55,298 nucleotides of DNA from CAZGUG01 sp964529035 (GCA_964529035.1 CAZGUG010000005.1:1-55298), one strand, 5' to 3'. Positions 44,632-52,953 are shown, counted from the first letter of the stretch. Numbers and translations are program-made. Notes: generated by a model from the sequence alone, not told the origin.

Positions 44632-45817
44632 AATATCCCAGAACATACAGGTCGGTGGACAGGATGTCTTTTCTGAGCATATTGATAAACGGACTGTTCT
44701 TTTCAAAGCCGTGGTTGGATGTCTTGGTTATGACCGGGATCCGCGACCGGGTGTTTGCTTCTTTAAGAATTTCCCTGCCCCTCGTATTGAGGGCCAGAAC
44801 CCTTGCATAGCACGGATATCCAAAGTGTTCAAGCCGTTCAAGCATGTTCCGGTGAATATCCAGTGCAATATAAGCCGTTATTCTTCTGAGCCGAGTGTGG
44901 GTATAGCGTTTTGTCTTAGCCTGGAGCAGCAAATCCGGTATGGTTGCATTTTCCCTGGCAGCTCTATAAATCCTGTTTTCAAGGCCCTCGGCAACCTCGG
45001 GAAATTTTTTCAGGTCCCTGGCTCCAAGCTTCCTTATCCCGGATATTACCGGCAGGTCTAAAATATCGCTGCATACAGGTCCCCTGCCCATGGCAAATTC
45101 ACGTCTGAGTATACCCAACGTGGTTTCCGGCATAGCTCTTGATACTCTTGCGGTTACCACACCGGTCTTTAAAAGATGACTGCGTATTGCCGATGCGCTT
45201 GCCACCTTGTTTATTATTGAAGACGAGTGATAAGAGGAGGCATATCTTTTGACGGTTACCGGGTAAATTCCGCTTTTCAGCCGTTTTAACGCCTTTAGAT
45301 ATTCAACCGCCAGTATATTGTTCGGAGATGCAAGCAGCTTACTAAAGCCGTGGGATGGATTTCCCGGGCATTTTTCCAAGGCCAGGGCCCTCGCAGAGGG
45401 GAAACTCAGGCCCTTGGACAGGAAATATCTCAACTGGTGCTTAAATACTTCGGGCTCTTCCGCCAGCACATCTGAAACCCGCTGCAGTTGGCTTAGGCTT
45501 CCGGATTCACTTCCGAAACTGATACAGTCCACCACGCCAATTCCGTTAAGCAGGTTTACAGCACCCATGGCAAAGGCTTCCGCGCTGCGGCAGGCATATA
45601 CCACCGGCAGTTCAAGTACCAGGTCAACCCCGGCCTTAACAGCCATTTCTGCCCGTGCCCATTTGTTTACTATGGATAGGTCCCCCCTCTGCATGAAACT
45701 GCCGCTCATTACGGCTACTGAATGGGTCGCACCGGTTATTTTAATTGATTCTTCAAGATGATACGAATGGCCGTTGTGAAACGGGTTGTATTCGGCAACT
45801 ATTCCCAGCACTTTCAA
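44573..45817 (-). CDS. tmcAL: tRNA(Met) cytidine acetate ligase TmcAL (YlbM)
   Basis: Uses acetate and ATP to make N4-acetylcytidine at the wobble base of elongator tRNA-Met. EYNPFHNGH (HxGH nucleotidyl-transfer motif) and the MSGSFMQRGD block. 414 residues. TTG start with GGAGGT. Divergent from ackA, which makes acetate available (a functional echo, not proof). Confidence 0.95.
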   Translation of the reverse strand: MKVLGIVAEYNPFHNGHSYHLEESIKITGATHSVAVMSGSFMQRGDLSIVNKWARAEMAVKAGVDLVLELPVVYACRSAEAFAMGAVNLLNGIGVVDCISFGSESGSLSQLQRVSDVLAEEPEVFKHQLRYFLSKGLSFPSARALALEKCPGNPSHGFSKLLASPNNILAVEYLKALKRLKSGIYPVTVKRYASSYHSSSIINKVASASAIRSHLLKTGVVTARVSRAMPETTLGILRREFAMGRGPVCSDILDLPVISGIRKLGARDLKKFPEVAEGLENRIYRAARENATIPDLLLQAKTKRYTHTRLRRITAYIALDIHRNMLERLEHFGYPCYARVLALNTRGREILKEANTRSRIPVITKTSNHGFEKNSPFINMLRKDILSTDLYVLGYSNGDFAFAGQDFVTSPVYL

Positions 45818-45975
45818 AGCCTTTACCTCCTAACGGTGTGTCCCCCGACCTTATTAAAAGCGGTGTATCCCCATACTATTATATATATTATTTTGGGCTT
45901 TTTGGCAGGATATTTATAAAAAATGAAGAAATTTATATAAGTTTGATTAAATGAACCTATAGGGGAGGATAAAAA

Positions 45976-47175
45976 ATGAAAGTATTGGTTGTAAACTGCG
46001 GCAGTTCATCCGTAAAGTATCAGCTGCTGAACATGGAAGATGAGAGTGTAATGGCCCGTGGACTGGCTGAAAGAATAGGTTTGGAAGGGTCCAGGCTGAA
46101 GCATGAGGTTAAGGGCAGAGGAGAAGTGGTAATAGACAGTGAAATGCCAAATCATAAGGCTGCGCTGAAAGTTATAACAGATGTACTTGTGGACGAAGAA
46201 AACGGGGTAATCAAGGATACCAGTGAAATTACGGCAGTAGGACACAGGGTTGTACATGGCGGAGAGAAGTTCTCGGGTTCGGTTAGAATAACCGGTGAGG
46301 TTATGGACACGCTGAGGGAGTGTGCGGATTTGGCACCGCTTCATAACCCCCCCAATATAATGGGAATAGAAGCCTGCCAGCAATTAATGCCGGGAACTCC
46401 AATGGCCGGAACCTTTGATACGGCTTTTCATCATACCATACCCGATTATGCATATATTTATCCCATTCCTTACGAATACTATGAGAAGTATGGTGTAAGG
46501 AAGTACGGATTCCACGGGACTTCACACAAATATGTGGCCGAAAGGGCTGCACAAATAGTGGGTGTGCCGCTGGAAGAACTAAAGATAATAACCTGCCATC
46601 TGGGCAATGGTGCGAGCATAACTGCCGTTAACGGTGGAAAATCCGTAGAAACCAGTATGGGTTTCACTCCCCTCGAGGGCCTTGCCATGGGTACCCGCTG
46701 CGGCAGCATAGATCCGGCTATAATTGCATTTATAATGGAAAAAGAGAATATGACGGTGGAAGAAGTAAATAATATACTGAACAAGCACTCCGGGGTATCG
46801 GGATTATCCGGTATAAGCAGTGACTTCAGGGATCTGGAAAAGGCTGCTTCAGAGGGCAAAAAGAGGGCCAGGCTGGCGATTGACGTATTTGCGTACAAGG
46901 TCAAAAAATTCATAGGCTCCTATTCAGCAGTTATGAACGGGGTGGATGTCTTGGTGTTCACAGCAGGACTTGGTGAGAACTCTGTTTCAATGAGGGAAAA
47001 AATCTGCAGCGGTTTGGAATACCTTGGACTTGAACTGGATACCGATGCCAACAATATAAGGGGTAAGGAAACCATAATTACCAAACCCCACTGCAGGGTG
47101 AAGGCAGTGGTTGTTCCTACAAACGAAGAGCTAATGATTGCCAGGGATACGGTTAGAGTTTTAAACGGCCAATAA
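45976..47175 (+). CDS. ackA: acetate kinase
   Basis: Acetyl phosphate + ADP to acetate + ATP, substrate-level phosphorylation in a fermenter or acetogen. LVVNCGSSSVKYQLL, GHRVVHGG, FDTAFHHTIP, and the GLGENS block; 399 residues. AGGGGAGG upstream. No pta is adjacent. Confidence 0.98.
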   Translation: MKVLVVNCGSSSVKYQLLNMEDESVMARGLAERIGLEGSRLKHEVKGRGEVVIDSEMPNHKAALKVITDVLVDEENGVIKDTSEITAVGHRVVHGGEKFSGSVRITGEVMDTLRECADLAPLHNPPNIMGIEACQQLMPGTPMAGTFDTAFHHTIPDYAYIYPIPYEYYEKYGVRKYGFHGTSHKYVAERAAQIVGVPLEELKIITCHLGNGASITAVNGGKSVETSMGFTPLEGLAMGTRCGSIDPAIIAFIMEKENMTVEEVNNILNKHSGVSGLSGISSDFRDLEKAASEGKKRARLAIDVFAYKVKKFIGSYSAVMNGVDVLVFTAGLGENSVSMREKICSGLEYLGLELDTDANNIRGKETIITKPHCRVKAVVVPTNEELMIARDTVRVLNGQ

Positions 47176-47177
47176 CC

Positions 47178-47206
47178 TTGACAAATATTATTTCACTTTG
47201 TATAAT
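47178..47206 (+). promoter_or_regulatory. full-consensus sigma-A promoter before yceD remnant/rpmF
   Basis: TTGACA, exactly 17 nt, TATAAT: both hexamers perfect. It drives the yceD remnant and rpmF. Confidence 0.9.
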
Positions 47207-47236
47207 TAACTCTGTTGATTATGGAGTGTGTTGGAA

Positions 47237-47456
47237 ATGATAATACAGGGCAGCCGGCCGTGACAGGATAGACCTGCACAAGCCGGTTGTGGAAAGCATA
47301 CTTCTTGAGCTTCCAATAAAGGTTGTATGCAGTGAAGAATGCAAAGGACTTTGCCCGGTGTGCGGTTCAAACAGAAATTTAAAAGAGTGCGGCTGCAGCC
47401 GGGATGAAATAGATCCGAGGATGCTGGCATTAAAAGAATTGCTGAAAGAGAAGTGA
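47237..47456 (+). pseudogene. yceD: degraded yceD (DUF177), only the C-terminal third left
   Basis: From 47262 the frame encodes a typical DUF177 C-terminus (DRIDLHKPVVESILLELPIK, then CSEECKGLCPVCG and EIDPRMLALKELL). No start with a ribosome site precedes it: upstream in the same frame is a stop at 47241. An ATG at 47237 with GGAG 10 nt upstream runs only eight codons in another frame. About 100 residues are missing compared with the family (around 160-170). YceD normally precedes rpmF and is co-transcribed with it. An assembly deletion is possible. Confidence 0.75.
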
Positions 47457-47474
47457 GTGCAGGGAGGTGTTGAT

Positions 47475-47651
47475 ATGGCAGTACCCAAACGGAAGATTTC
47501 GAAATCGAGAAGGAACAAAAGATTGTCCCAGTGGAAACTCAAAAAGCCCGGCCTTGCCGAATGCCCTCAGTGTCACGAACTTATGATGCCCCACAGGGTA
47601 TGCAGGTCCTGTGGTTATTATAAGGGCAGGGAAATGGTTGAAACGGAATAA
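47475..47651 (+). CDS. rpmF: ribosomal protein bL32
   Basis: 58 residues; MAVPKRKISKSRRNKRLSQW and a zinc ribbon (CPQC, CRSC). GGGAGGTG precedes ATG 47475, 18 nt after the yceD remnant. plsX and other fab genes, usual next, are absent. Confidence 0.96.
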   Translation: MAVPKRKISKSRRNKRLSQWKLKKPGLAECPQCHELMMPHRVCRSCGYYKGREMVETE

Positions 47652-47664
47652 ATGAACGGAATAA

Positions 47665-47696
47665 GAAGCCTGCGGTGGGTTTGTACCGCAGGCTTC
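47665..47696. terminator. terminator between rpmF and the TRAP operon
   Basis: 12-bp perfect arms GAAGCCTGCGGT/ACCGCAGGCTTC with an 8-nt loop, placed between convergent gene ends. The T tract is short on both strands. Confidence 0.75.
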
Positions 47697-47703
47697 TGTT
47701 ATT

Positions 47704-49698
47704 CTATGCGTATTGTTTTCCCGATTTTCGCTTTACACGGTTTGTCTGCAGAATCCAAATTCCCGACAATACCGTAATACCGAAGATATCCGAATAAATG
47801 CCCGGAATAATCAGCGTAAGACCCGCTGCGAAGAACAGGATTCTTTCGTACCATTTATTATTCGTAACAAAATAGTTGGTGGTTGAAGCGCCTATACAAA
47901 TCATGCCGATTATAGCCGTGACTATTGCCAGGGCAACACTGATGGTAAACGCCATTGTTGATACGCCTTCGGGTCTTATCAATACCAGGATGGGAGAAAG
48001 CGCAAATATATACGGTACCAGGTAAGCGGCGAACCCCAGCTTGAAGGCTTCAAAGCCGGTTTTCAGCGGGTCAGACTTGGCTATACCAGACCCTGCGAAG
48101 GCGGCCAGTGCCACCGGAGGGGTAATGTCGGCCACAATTCCGAAATAGAAAACAAAAAGGTGGGCTGCCAGTTGGGGTACCCCCAGCGCCATTAATGCAG
48201 GGGCGGAAACCGTTGCCTGGATTATGTAGTTTGCCGTCGTTGGTACTCCCATGCCTAAAATCAGGGATCCAATCATTGTGAAAAGCATAGTGAGGTAAAT
48301 ATTGCCGCCTGCAAGCCTCACAAGTCCTCCGGACATTTTCATGCCCAAACCGGTCAGCGTGATAATACCAACAATTATTCCGGCAGTGGCACAGGCCACC
48401 ACAACAGGAAGAGCAGACCTGGCCCCTTCTTCCAGTCCCTCCACTATCTTTTTAAAAGACATGCGGGTCTCCTTCAGTATCATTGATACCGCTATGCATA
48501 AAATAATTGCATAAAACGCTGCCATCATAGCCGTGTAACCCTTTACAAGCAGGTATATGATTCCTACTATCGGTGTGGCAAGGAACCATTTTTTCCTGAG
48601 CAGCTGCTTCCAATCCGGCAGCCTGTTTTTTGGAATGCCCAGCAAACCGGTTTTCTTGGCCTCAAGGTGTACCGTAATAAATATTCCGGTGAAATAAAGA
48701 ACTGCCGGTATTGCTGCTGAAAGAGCAATTGTAATATAGGGCGTGTTTAGAAACTCCACCATAATAAAAGCTGCGGCACCCATTATTGGCGGCATCAACT
48801 GTCCGCCGGTTGAGGCGGCCGCTTCAACGGCGCCGGCAAACTCGCTGCGATAGCCGATGCTTTTCATAAGGGGGATGGTAACCGATCCGGTACCTACCGT
48901 ATTGGCAACAGAACTGCCGGATACGGTACCCTGGGCGGCACTTGCAATTACAGCCGCTTTGGCGGGTCCGCCGGTAGAACTGCCGGTTAAACCCACTGCC
49001 AGTTCGGTCAACCAGTCACCGATACCGGTTTTCTTTAAAAAGGTTGCAAACAGCATGAACAGAAAAATAAATGTGGATGAAACCTGAATCGGTATTCCCA
49101 GGATTCCTTCGGTACTCAGCCACTGGAAAACGGCTATCCTTTTTATGGAAAGGCCGGGATGGGCCATAAAGGATGGGAAGTAGTTGCCAAAATATGCGTA
49201 CAGAAGAAAGAAGGTTGCCAGCGAGATAATAACCGGTCCCGCCATTCTTCTGGTAGCTTCAATAATTAATAAAACCGCTATAAAGCTTACTACCATGTCC
49301 AGGTTGTTATACACTCCTGCACGCCAAACCAGTTCCTTGTAGTATATTACATGGTAGGCGGCAACCGAAAAGCTCAAAAAAGCCAGTACAAAGTCGTACC
49401 AGGGTACCTTATTGCTTTTACTGCCCCTCCTTGCAGGATAAAGAATAAAGATTAAAACCAGGGCTACACCCACATGGGGAGCCCTCTGCAGGGTAGATGG
49501 GAAAACCCCGAAGGCAGCAGTGTATAAATGAGCCAATGACCAGACAACCGCCAGTATAAAGACAAATTTGGCTAACGGTCCCTTTAACCTCCGGAAGGCA
49601 AACTCCCGGTCATACTTTGCAAGGATTTTCTCGGATTCTTTTTCGTCTATCCTTATATCATCCTTTATGAGGTTGTCCTCATTTTGCCTTTCCGCCAT
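47704..49698 (-). CDS. TRAP transporter fused permease (DctQM type, TAXI system)
   Basis: 664 residues. A basic/acidic N-terminus and about four membrane segments (small DctQ-like part, about 45-145) are fused to about 13 further segments (DctM-like part) with ATAGIIVGIITLTG and GMGVPTTANYI. Uses sodium or proton gradients to bring in substrates captured by a TAXI binding protein. GAGGAGG precedes the ATG. It overlaps the upstream DUF1850 gene by 34 nt and is last in its operon. Confidence 0.94.
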   Translation of the reverse strand: MAERQNEDNLIKDDIRIDEKESEKILAKYDREFAFRRLKGPLAKFVFILAVVWSLAHLYTAAFGVFPSTLQRAPHVGVALVLIFILYPARRGSKSNKVPWYDFVLAFLSFSVAAYHVIYYKELVWRAGVYNNLDMVVSFIAVLLIIEATRRMAGPVIISLATFFLLYAYFGNYFPSFMAHPGLSIKRIAVFQWLSTEGILGIPIQVSSTFIFLFMLFATFLKKTGIGDWLTELAVGLTGSSTGGPAKAAVIASAAQGTVSGSSVANTVGTGSVTIPLMKSIGYRSEFAGAVEAAASTGGQLMPPIMGAAAFIMVEFLNTPYITIALSAAIPAVLYFTGIFITVHLEAKKTGLLGIPKNRLPDWKQLLRKKWFLATPIVGIIYLLVKGYTAMMAAFYAIILCIAVSMILKETRMSFKKIVEGLEEGARSALPVVVACATAGIIVGIITLTGLGMKMSGGLVRLAGGNIYLTMLFTMIGSLILGMGVPTTANYIIQATVSAPALMALGVPQLAAHLFVFYFGIVADITPPVALAAFAGSGIAKSDPLKTGFEAFKLGFAAYLVPYIFALSPILVLIRPEGVSTMAFTISVALAIVTAIIGMICIGASTTNYFVTNNKWYERILFFAAGLTLIIPGIYSDIFGITVLSGIWILQTNRVKRKSGKQYA

Positions 49699-50204
49699 AT
49701 TTCTACCTCCTCAATTAAGAATTGGCCAAAGGTTTTTCTATTAAGCCCTATATGAACATACCCGCCCGGCCGATATATATCCCGAAGTGATGTTGATTTG
49801 CCGTTGTAAACAAGCGTATGATCCGCTGTAACAGCGCCTATGGTCACAGGTACCCTGTCAAACACCAGTTCATAACCCAAAACGTTGTATTTTCCATGCT
49901 CAATAACCCAGTACTGATTAAATTCGGGACGGGCAGGCAAATTGGGACCGAATTCATCAAAGGTCATTTTTATCATGGGAATCCTGCCGGGGGCTTCAAG
50001 CCTGTATGTTTCGATTACCGGCTGCAGTGTCACAGAATGTGTCCATTGGACATCAAAAAGGTCACCGGCTTCGGCTCTCTGCTGGTATACCAGGTTTTCC
50101 GAACCGTCAACCCTTACTTCCAGGACGAAAACCGGCAGCATAAAAGCTGTAAGCAGCAGGACTGTTGTTATAATAAATGCATGCATTACATAGTTTTTTT
50201 TCAA
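49665..50204 (-). CDS. DUF1850 protein, partner of TAXI-TRAP transporter
   Basis: 179 residues; signal-anchor segment (about 9-28) and an extracytoplasmic beta-rich domain with FDVQWTHSVTLQPVIETY, the DUF1850 block. Consistently encoded between TAXI binding proteins and fused permeases, so probably a transporter accessory, but its action is unknown. TTG start (ATG at 50186 possible); neither has a good ribosome site, so translation may be weak. Confidence 0.85.
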   Translation of the reverse strand: MKKNYVMHAFIITTVLLLTAFMLPVFVLEVRVDGSENLVYQQRAEAGDLFDVQWTHSVTLQPVIETYRLEAPGRIPMIKMTFDEFGPNLPARPEFNQYWVIEHGKYNVLGYELVFDRVPVTIGAVTADHTLVYNGKSTSLRDIYRPGGYVHIGLNRKTFGQFLIEEVEIWRKGKMRTTS

Positions 50205-50209
50205 TAAGG

Positions 50210-50243
50210 AAGGCCGAGGACTGTACAGCCGCCCCGGCCTTCA
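50210..50243 (-). promoter_or_regulatory. hairpin between binding-protein gene and DUF1850
   Basis: AAGGCCG/CGGCCTT arms with a long GC-rich loop, no T tract. Could be an mRNA-stabilising or partial-termination structure that keeps binding-protein levels above permease levels. Confidence 0.45.
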
Positions 50244-50254
50244 CCTCCTGTCGG

Positions 50255-51307
50255 TTAGTCTATGGGTTTAATCATATCCGGCACGTCAAGGCCTATCTCG
50301 GTAAAGTACTTGTAGGCACCGGGATGCAGCGGGGTTGTAATACCGTCTATCATTATTTGCTTGTTCCCCGCAGCCAGTTCATCGGTAAGCCACTGGGCTG
50401 CCCCGTGGGCTGCTGCGGTGTGGGCGCTATGTTCAAACCAGACCTTGGTTATATCATACACAATATCTTCCGGCATGTCAGGTGCCACGTATAAAGCCGC
50501 CACGCAGTTGATGGTAAGTTTGTCTTCCTCGTTGCCGTAGGTCCCGGCGGGTATTACGTACTGGCTGAAGAATGGATATTTTGCTTTTACTTTTTCGTAC
50601 AGTTCGTCGCCTATTTCAATTACCTCTATATCTCGTGATGTCATAATATCCTGTATTGCAGCTGCGGGAACTGCCAGTACGTTAAAGGCCGCATCCAGGT
50701 GACCGTCCTTCATCTTGCTGGCCGCATCGCCAAAACCGTCGTATGCAGCTTTTATGTCATCAAAAGTCATACCGGCTTCGGTCAGTACCGTCTCTGTCAT
50801 TACAACGGTGCCGCTTCCAACCGGGCCGACGGCAACCCTTTTACCCTTTATGTCTTCCAGTGATTTGATACCGCTTTCCTTCAGCGCCACGCCCTGGTAG
50901 ACCTCCGGATAAATCACACCGATTGCCCTGAAGTTCTGCTGTTTGTTTTGGAAGGCGCCTGTACCGTTCCAGGCATCGTCGGCTATGTTGTTCATGGCCA
51001 TTCCAAGCTCACACTCGCCGGCATGAACACGGTTTACACTTTCAACCGAGGCGCCGCCGGGCTGGCTTGTTACCTGTACACTGTCCAGGTATTCGTTCCA
51101 GGTATTGGCCATTGCCCCTCCCAGGGCGAAATAGGTACCACCGGTTGAACCGGTAATAATATTGATCTGCATTTTCTGAACCGGTGCCGGCGGTGTTTCC
51201 TCCTCACCATTCTCGGGTGCTTCGGTCTCGGTTGCCGGCCCGCATCCGGCCAGCATACTGCTCACAATAAGCAGAGCTAACATTAGAAATGCTAATTTCC
51301 TCTTCAT
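50255..51307 (-). CDS. TAXI family TRAP substrate-binding lipoprotein
   Basis: 350 residues. Lipoprotein signal with lipobox LAGC (cysteine 22), then an acidic linker and the TAXI domain (INIITGSTGGTYFALGGAMA, NKQQNFRAIG). Characterised TAXI proteins bind glutamate, glutamine or 2-oxoglutarate, but the ligand cannot be read here. AGGGGGT precedes ATG 51307; the frame is open upstream to 51355, and the signal peptide fixes the start. Confidence 0.93.
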   Translation of the reverse strand: MKRKLAFLMLALLIVSSMLAGCGPATETEAPENGEEETPPAPVQKMQINIITGSTGGTYFALGGAMANTWNEYLDSVQVTSQPGGASVESVNRVHAGECELGMAMNNIADDAWNGTGAFQNKQQNFRAIGVIYPEVYQGVALKESGIKSLEDIKGKRVAVGPVGSGTVVMTETVLTEAGMTFDDIKAAYDGFGDAASKMKDGHLDAAFNVLAVPAAAIQDIMTSRDIEVIEIGDELYEKVKAKYPFFSQYVIPAGTYGNEEDKLTINCVAALYVAPDMPEDIVYDITKVWFEHSAHTAAAHGAAQWLTDELAAGNKQIMIDGITTPLHPGAYKYFTEIGLDVPDMIKPID

Positions 51308-51326
51308 ATATAGACCCCCTTTTAAT

Positions 51327-51355
51327 TTAATATTCTTGGTAACTTTAATTACCAA
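51327..51355 (-). promoter_or_regulatory. possible separate promoter with overlapping dyad for the TAXI operon
   Basis: On minus: TTGGTA, 17 nt, TATTAA, with an inverted repeat TTGGTAA/TTACCAA (51336-51355) covering -35 and spacer. This suggests a repressor operator and independent expression of the transporter. AT-rich, so only moderate support. Confidence 0.4.
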
Positions 51356-51412
51356 AAATAATTTAAATTTTTAAATCCTTTGTTACCTGAAAAGATATGG
51401 GCCGCATGCCTG

Positions 51413-52672
51413 CTACTTATAGTCAACTTCGGCGTCCCTGTTGGGATACTTGATTATCTGTCCTTCCCAGGTCCTTATGGTTACTGTGTCTCTGCCTTGA
51501 GAAATCAGGTATTCGGGCAACATAGGTGTTTTGCCCCGCCCTTCGGGGGCGTTTATTATAAATGTCGGGATAGCAAGGCCTGAGGTATAGCCCCTTAGGT
51601 GTTCCATTATTTCGATTCCTATATCAACGCTTGTTCGGAAATGAAGCGTTCCCACAACACCCTTGGCATGGAAAATGTAGTAGGGTCTTACCCTTATTCT
51701 AAGGAGTTCCTGGCATAGTTTCTTCATAACATAGGGGTCATCGTTTACTCCCCTCAAAAGTACGGCCTGATTTCCCAGAGGTATCCCCGCGTCGGCTAGC
51801 ATTTCGCATGCTTTTTTGGATTCTTCGGTAACCTCCAACTGATTGTTGAACTGCAGGTTGATAAACAGCGGGTGGTGTTTTTTCAGCATGTCGCAAAGCT
51901 CTGGGGTTACTCTTTGAGGCAGCGTAACCGGCATCCTGGTACCTATACGTTTGAATTCAAGATGAGGAATTTTGTCGAGTTGTCCCAGCAGCCAATCCAG
52001 CAGTTCATCGGATAATGTGAATGGATCGCCGCCGGTTATTAAAACGTCCCTTATCTCAGGTGTGCTGCTTATATAATCAACAGCTTCCTGCAGGTGTTCC
52101 TTTGGCTGCGGCGCATCAATCTCTCCAATGTTTCTTCTGCGCTGACAATGCCTGCAGTACATACCGCATTGGTTGGTAACGTTTATTATAAGCCTGTCAG
52201 GATACCTGCGGGTAATACAGGCGGCAGGATTTGTAAATTCCTCTGCCATCGGGTCGGCGCTGCCAATGCCCTCCTGCAGTTCAAGACCCGTTGGAATGGA
52301 CTGCAGGTATATCGGGTTTTTGTAGTGGTCGCCCGCTGGATCAATCACCGACAGGAAATAGGGTGATATTGCCCATCTGAACCTTTTGCCGACTTCATCT
52401 ATATCATGTTTCTGCTTGTCGCTCAGCTTTATGAATTTTGCCAGGGTATCCGAATCGGTTATTCTGTTCTTTATCTGCCAGTGCCAGTCGTTCCAGTCGT
52501 CTTCGGTAGCTCCCAGTATTTCCTTTATTTTGATCTGTCTGGCCTTAATATCCTCTTTAAGGTCCAGACCGGTATGGATTTTTTCTCTGGCTTTCAGGTA
52601 GGGGTCAATACGGCTTTTTAAAACCTCTGCCCTTTCCAGGGATATTCGTCTGGAACTCTTTTTTGTATCCAT
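51413..52672 (-). CDS. eam: glutamate 2,3-aminomutase (radical SAM, PLP)
   Basis: Predicted to convert L-glutamate to L-beta-glutamate. 419 residues of the lysine 2,3-aminomutase fold: cluster motif C169, C173, C176 (CGMYCRHC), GGDPFTLSD block, and PLP lysine K381 in GKTP. The two aspartates that hold the lysine side chain in lysine aminomutase (Asp293 and Asp330 of the Clostridium subterminale enzyme) are Lys337 and Asn374 here, 37 residues apart, the signature of glutamate 2,3-aminomutase. GGAGGTC precedes the ATG. A sigma-54 promoter lies upstream and the TAXI-TRAP genes follow on the same strand. Confidence 0.85.
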   Translation of the reverse strand: MDTKKSSRRISLERAEVLKSRIDPYLKAREKIHTGLDLKEDIKARQIKIKEILGATEDDWNDWHWQIKNRITDSDTLAKFIKLSDKQKHDIDEVGKRFRWAISPYFLSVIDPAGDHYKNPIYLQSIPTGLELQEGIGSADPMAEEFTNPAACITRRYPDRLIINVTNQCGMYCRHCQRRRNIGEIDAPQPKEHLQEAVDYISSTPEIRDVLITGGDPFTLSDELLDWLLGQLDKIPHLEFKRIGTRMPVTLPQRVTPELCDMLKKHHPLFINLQFNNQLEVTEESKKACEMLADAGIPLGNQAVLLRGVNDDPYVMKKLCQELLRIRVRPYYIFHAKGVVGTLHFRTSVDIGIEIMEHLRGYTSGLAIPTFIINAPEGRGKTPMLPEYLISQGRDTVTIRTWEGQIIKYPNRDAEVDYK

Positions 52673-52694
52673 AATTTGACCTCCTTGCAGATTA

Positions 52695-52748
52695 TTAAAA
52701 CCCTATTATAATTATGTATATATACTTGGTTGTCTCAATATGACGCAG
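52695..52748 (-). other. possible 17-codon leader peptide in the eam 5' UTR
   Basis: A strong GGAGGTGAAA site with a CTG 5 nt later (or the GTG inside the site) opens a frame RHIETTKYIYIIIIGF ending 22 nt before eam's own start region. It could regulate eam translation or be accidental. Confidence 0.2.
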
Positions 52749-52793
52749 TTTCACCTCCAAAAACAATCTTGCTGATCAGCTATATATAACAAA

Positions 52794-52809
52794 TGCAATA
52801 TTTATGCCA
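52794..52809 (-). promoter_or_regulatory. sigma-54 promoter (-24/-12) of eam
   Basis: On minus: TGGCAT, 5 nt, TTGCA, with exactly 10 nt between the GG and GC dinucleotides, matching TGGCAC-N5-TTGCA at 10 of 11 positions. Start expected near 52783, giving a leader of about 110 nt. It lies in the 408-nt gap between eam and the divergent sigma-54 activator gene; the rest of that gap holds the dyads and hairpin listed separately. Confidence 0.82.
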
Positions 52810-52857
52810 AGAATTCCACTGTATATTTATGGTATTATTAGTAATGATAGAGTATGC

Positions 52858-52869
52858 CATAGTACTATG
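52858..52869. promoter_or_regulatory. palindrome, candidate activator-binding site
   Basis: CATAGTACTATG, a perfect 12-bp palindrome about 75-85 nt upstream of the predicted eam start, in the usual enhancer range of sigma-54 activators. Confidence 0.45.
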
Positions 52870-52875
52870 TCAAGG

Positions 52876-52900
52876 ACACAAAACATTGACCGGTTTGTGT
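52876..52900. promoter_or_regulatory. dyad, second candidate activator-binding site
   Basis: ACACAAA/TTTGTGT arms separated by 11 nt, about 95-115 nt upstream of the eam start. Confidence 0.4.
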
Positions 52901-52922
52901 TTACACGTTGTTTTGAGTAGGA

Positions 52923-52953
52923 AAGACAGGGAATTGTTTCCTGTCTTCCTTTT
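52923..52953 (+). terminator. hairpin with short T tract in the eam/activator gap
   Basis: AAGACAGG/CCTGTCTT with CCTTTT after it on the plus strand. No gene lies before it on that strand; it could end a short RNA or attenuate the activator mRNA. Confidence 0.4.

Noticed and set aside
51413..52672. Lysine 2,3-aminomutase (KamA) assignment
   Set aside because: The two lysine-binding aspartates are replaced by Lys and Asn, the glutamate-enzyme pattern.
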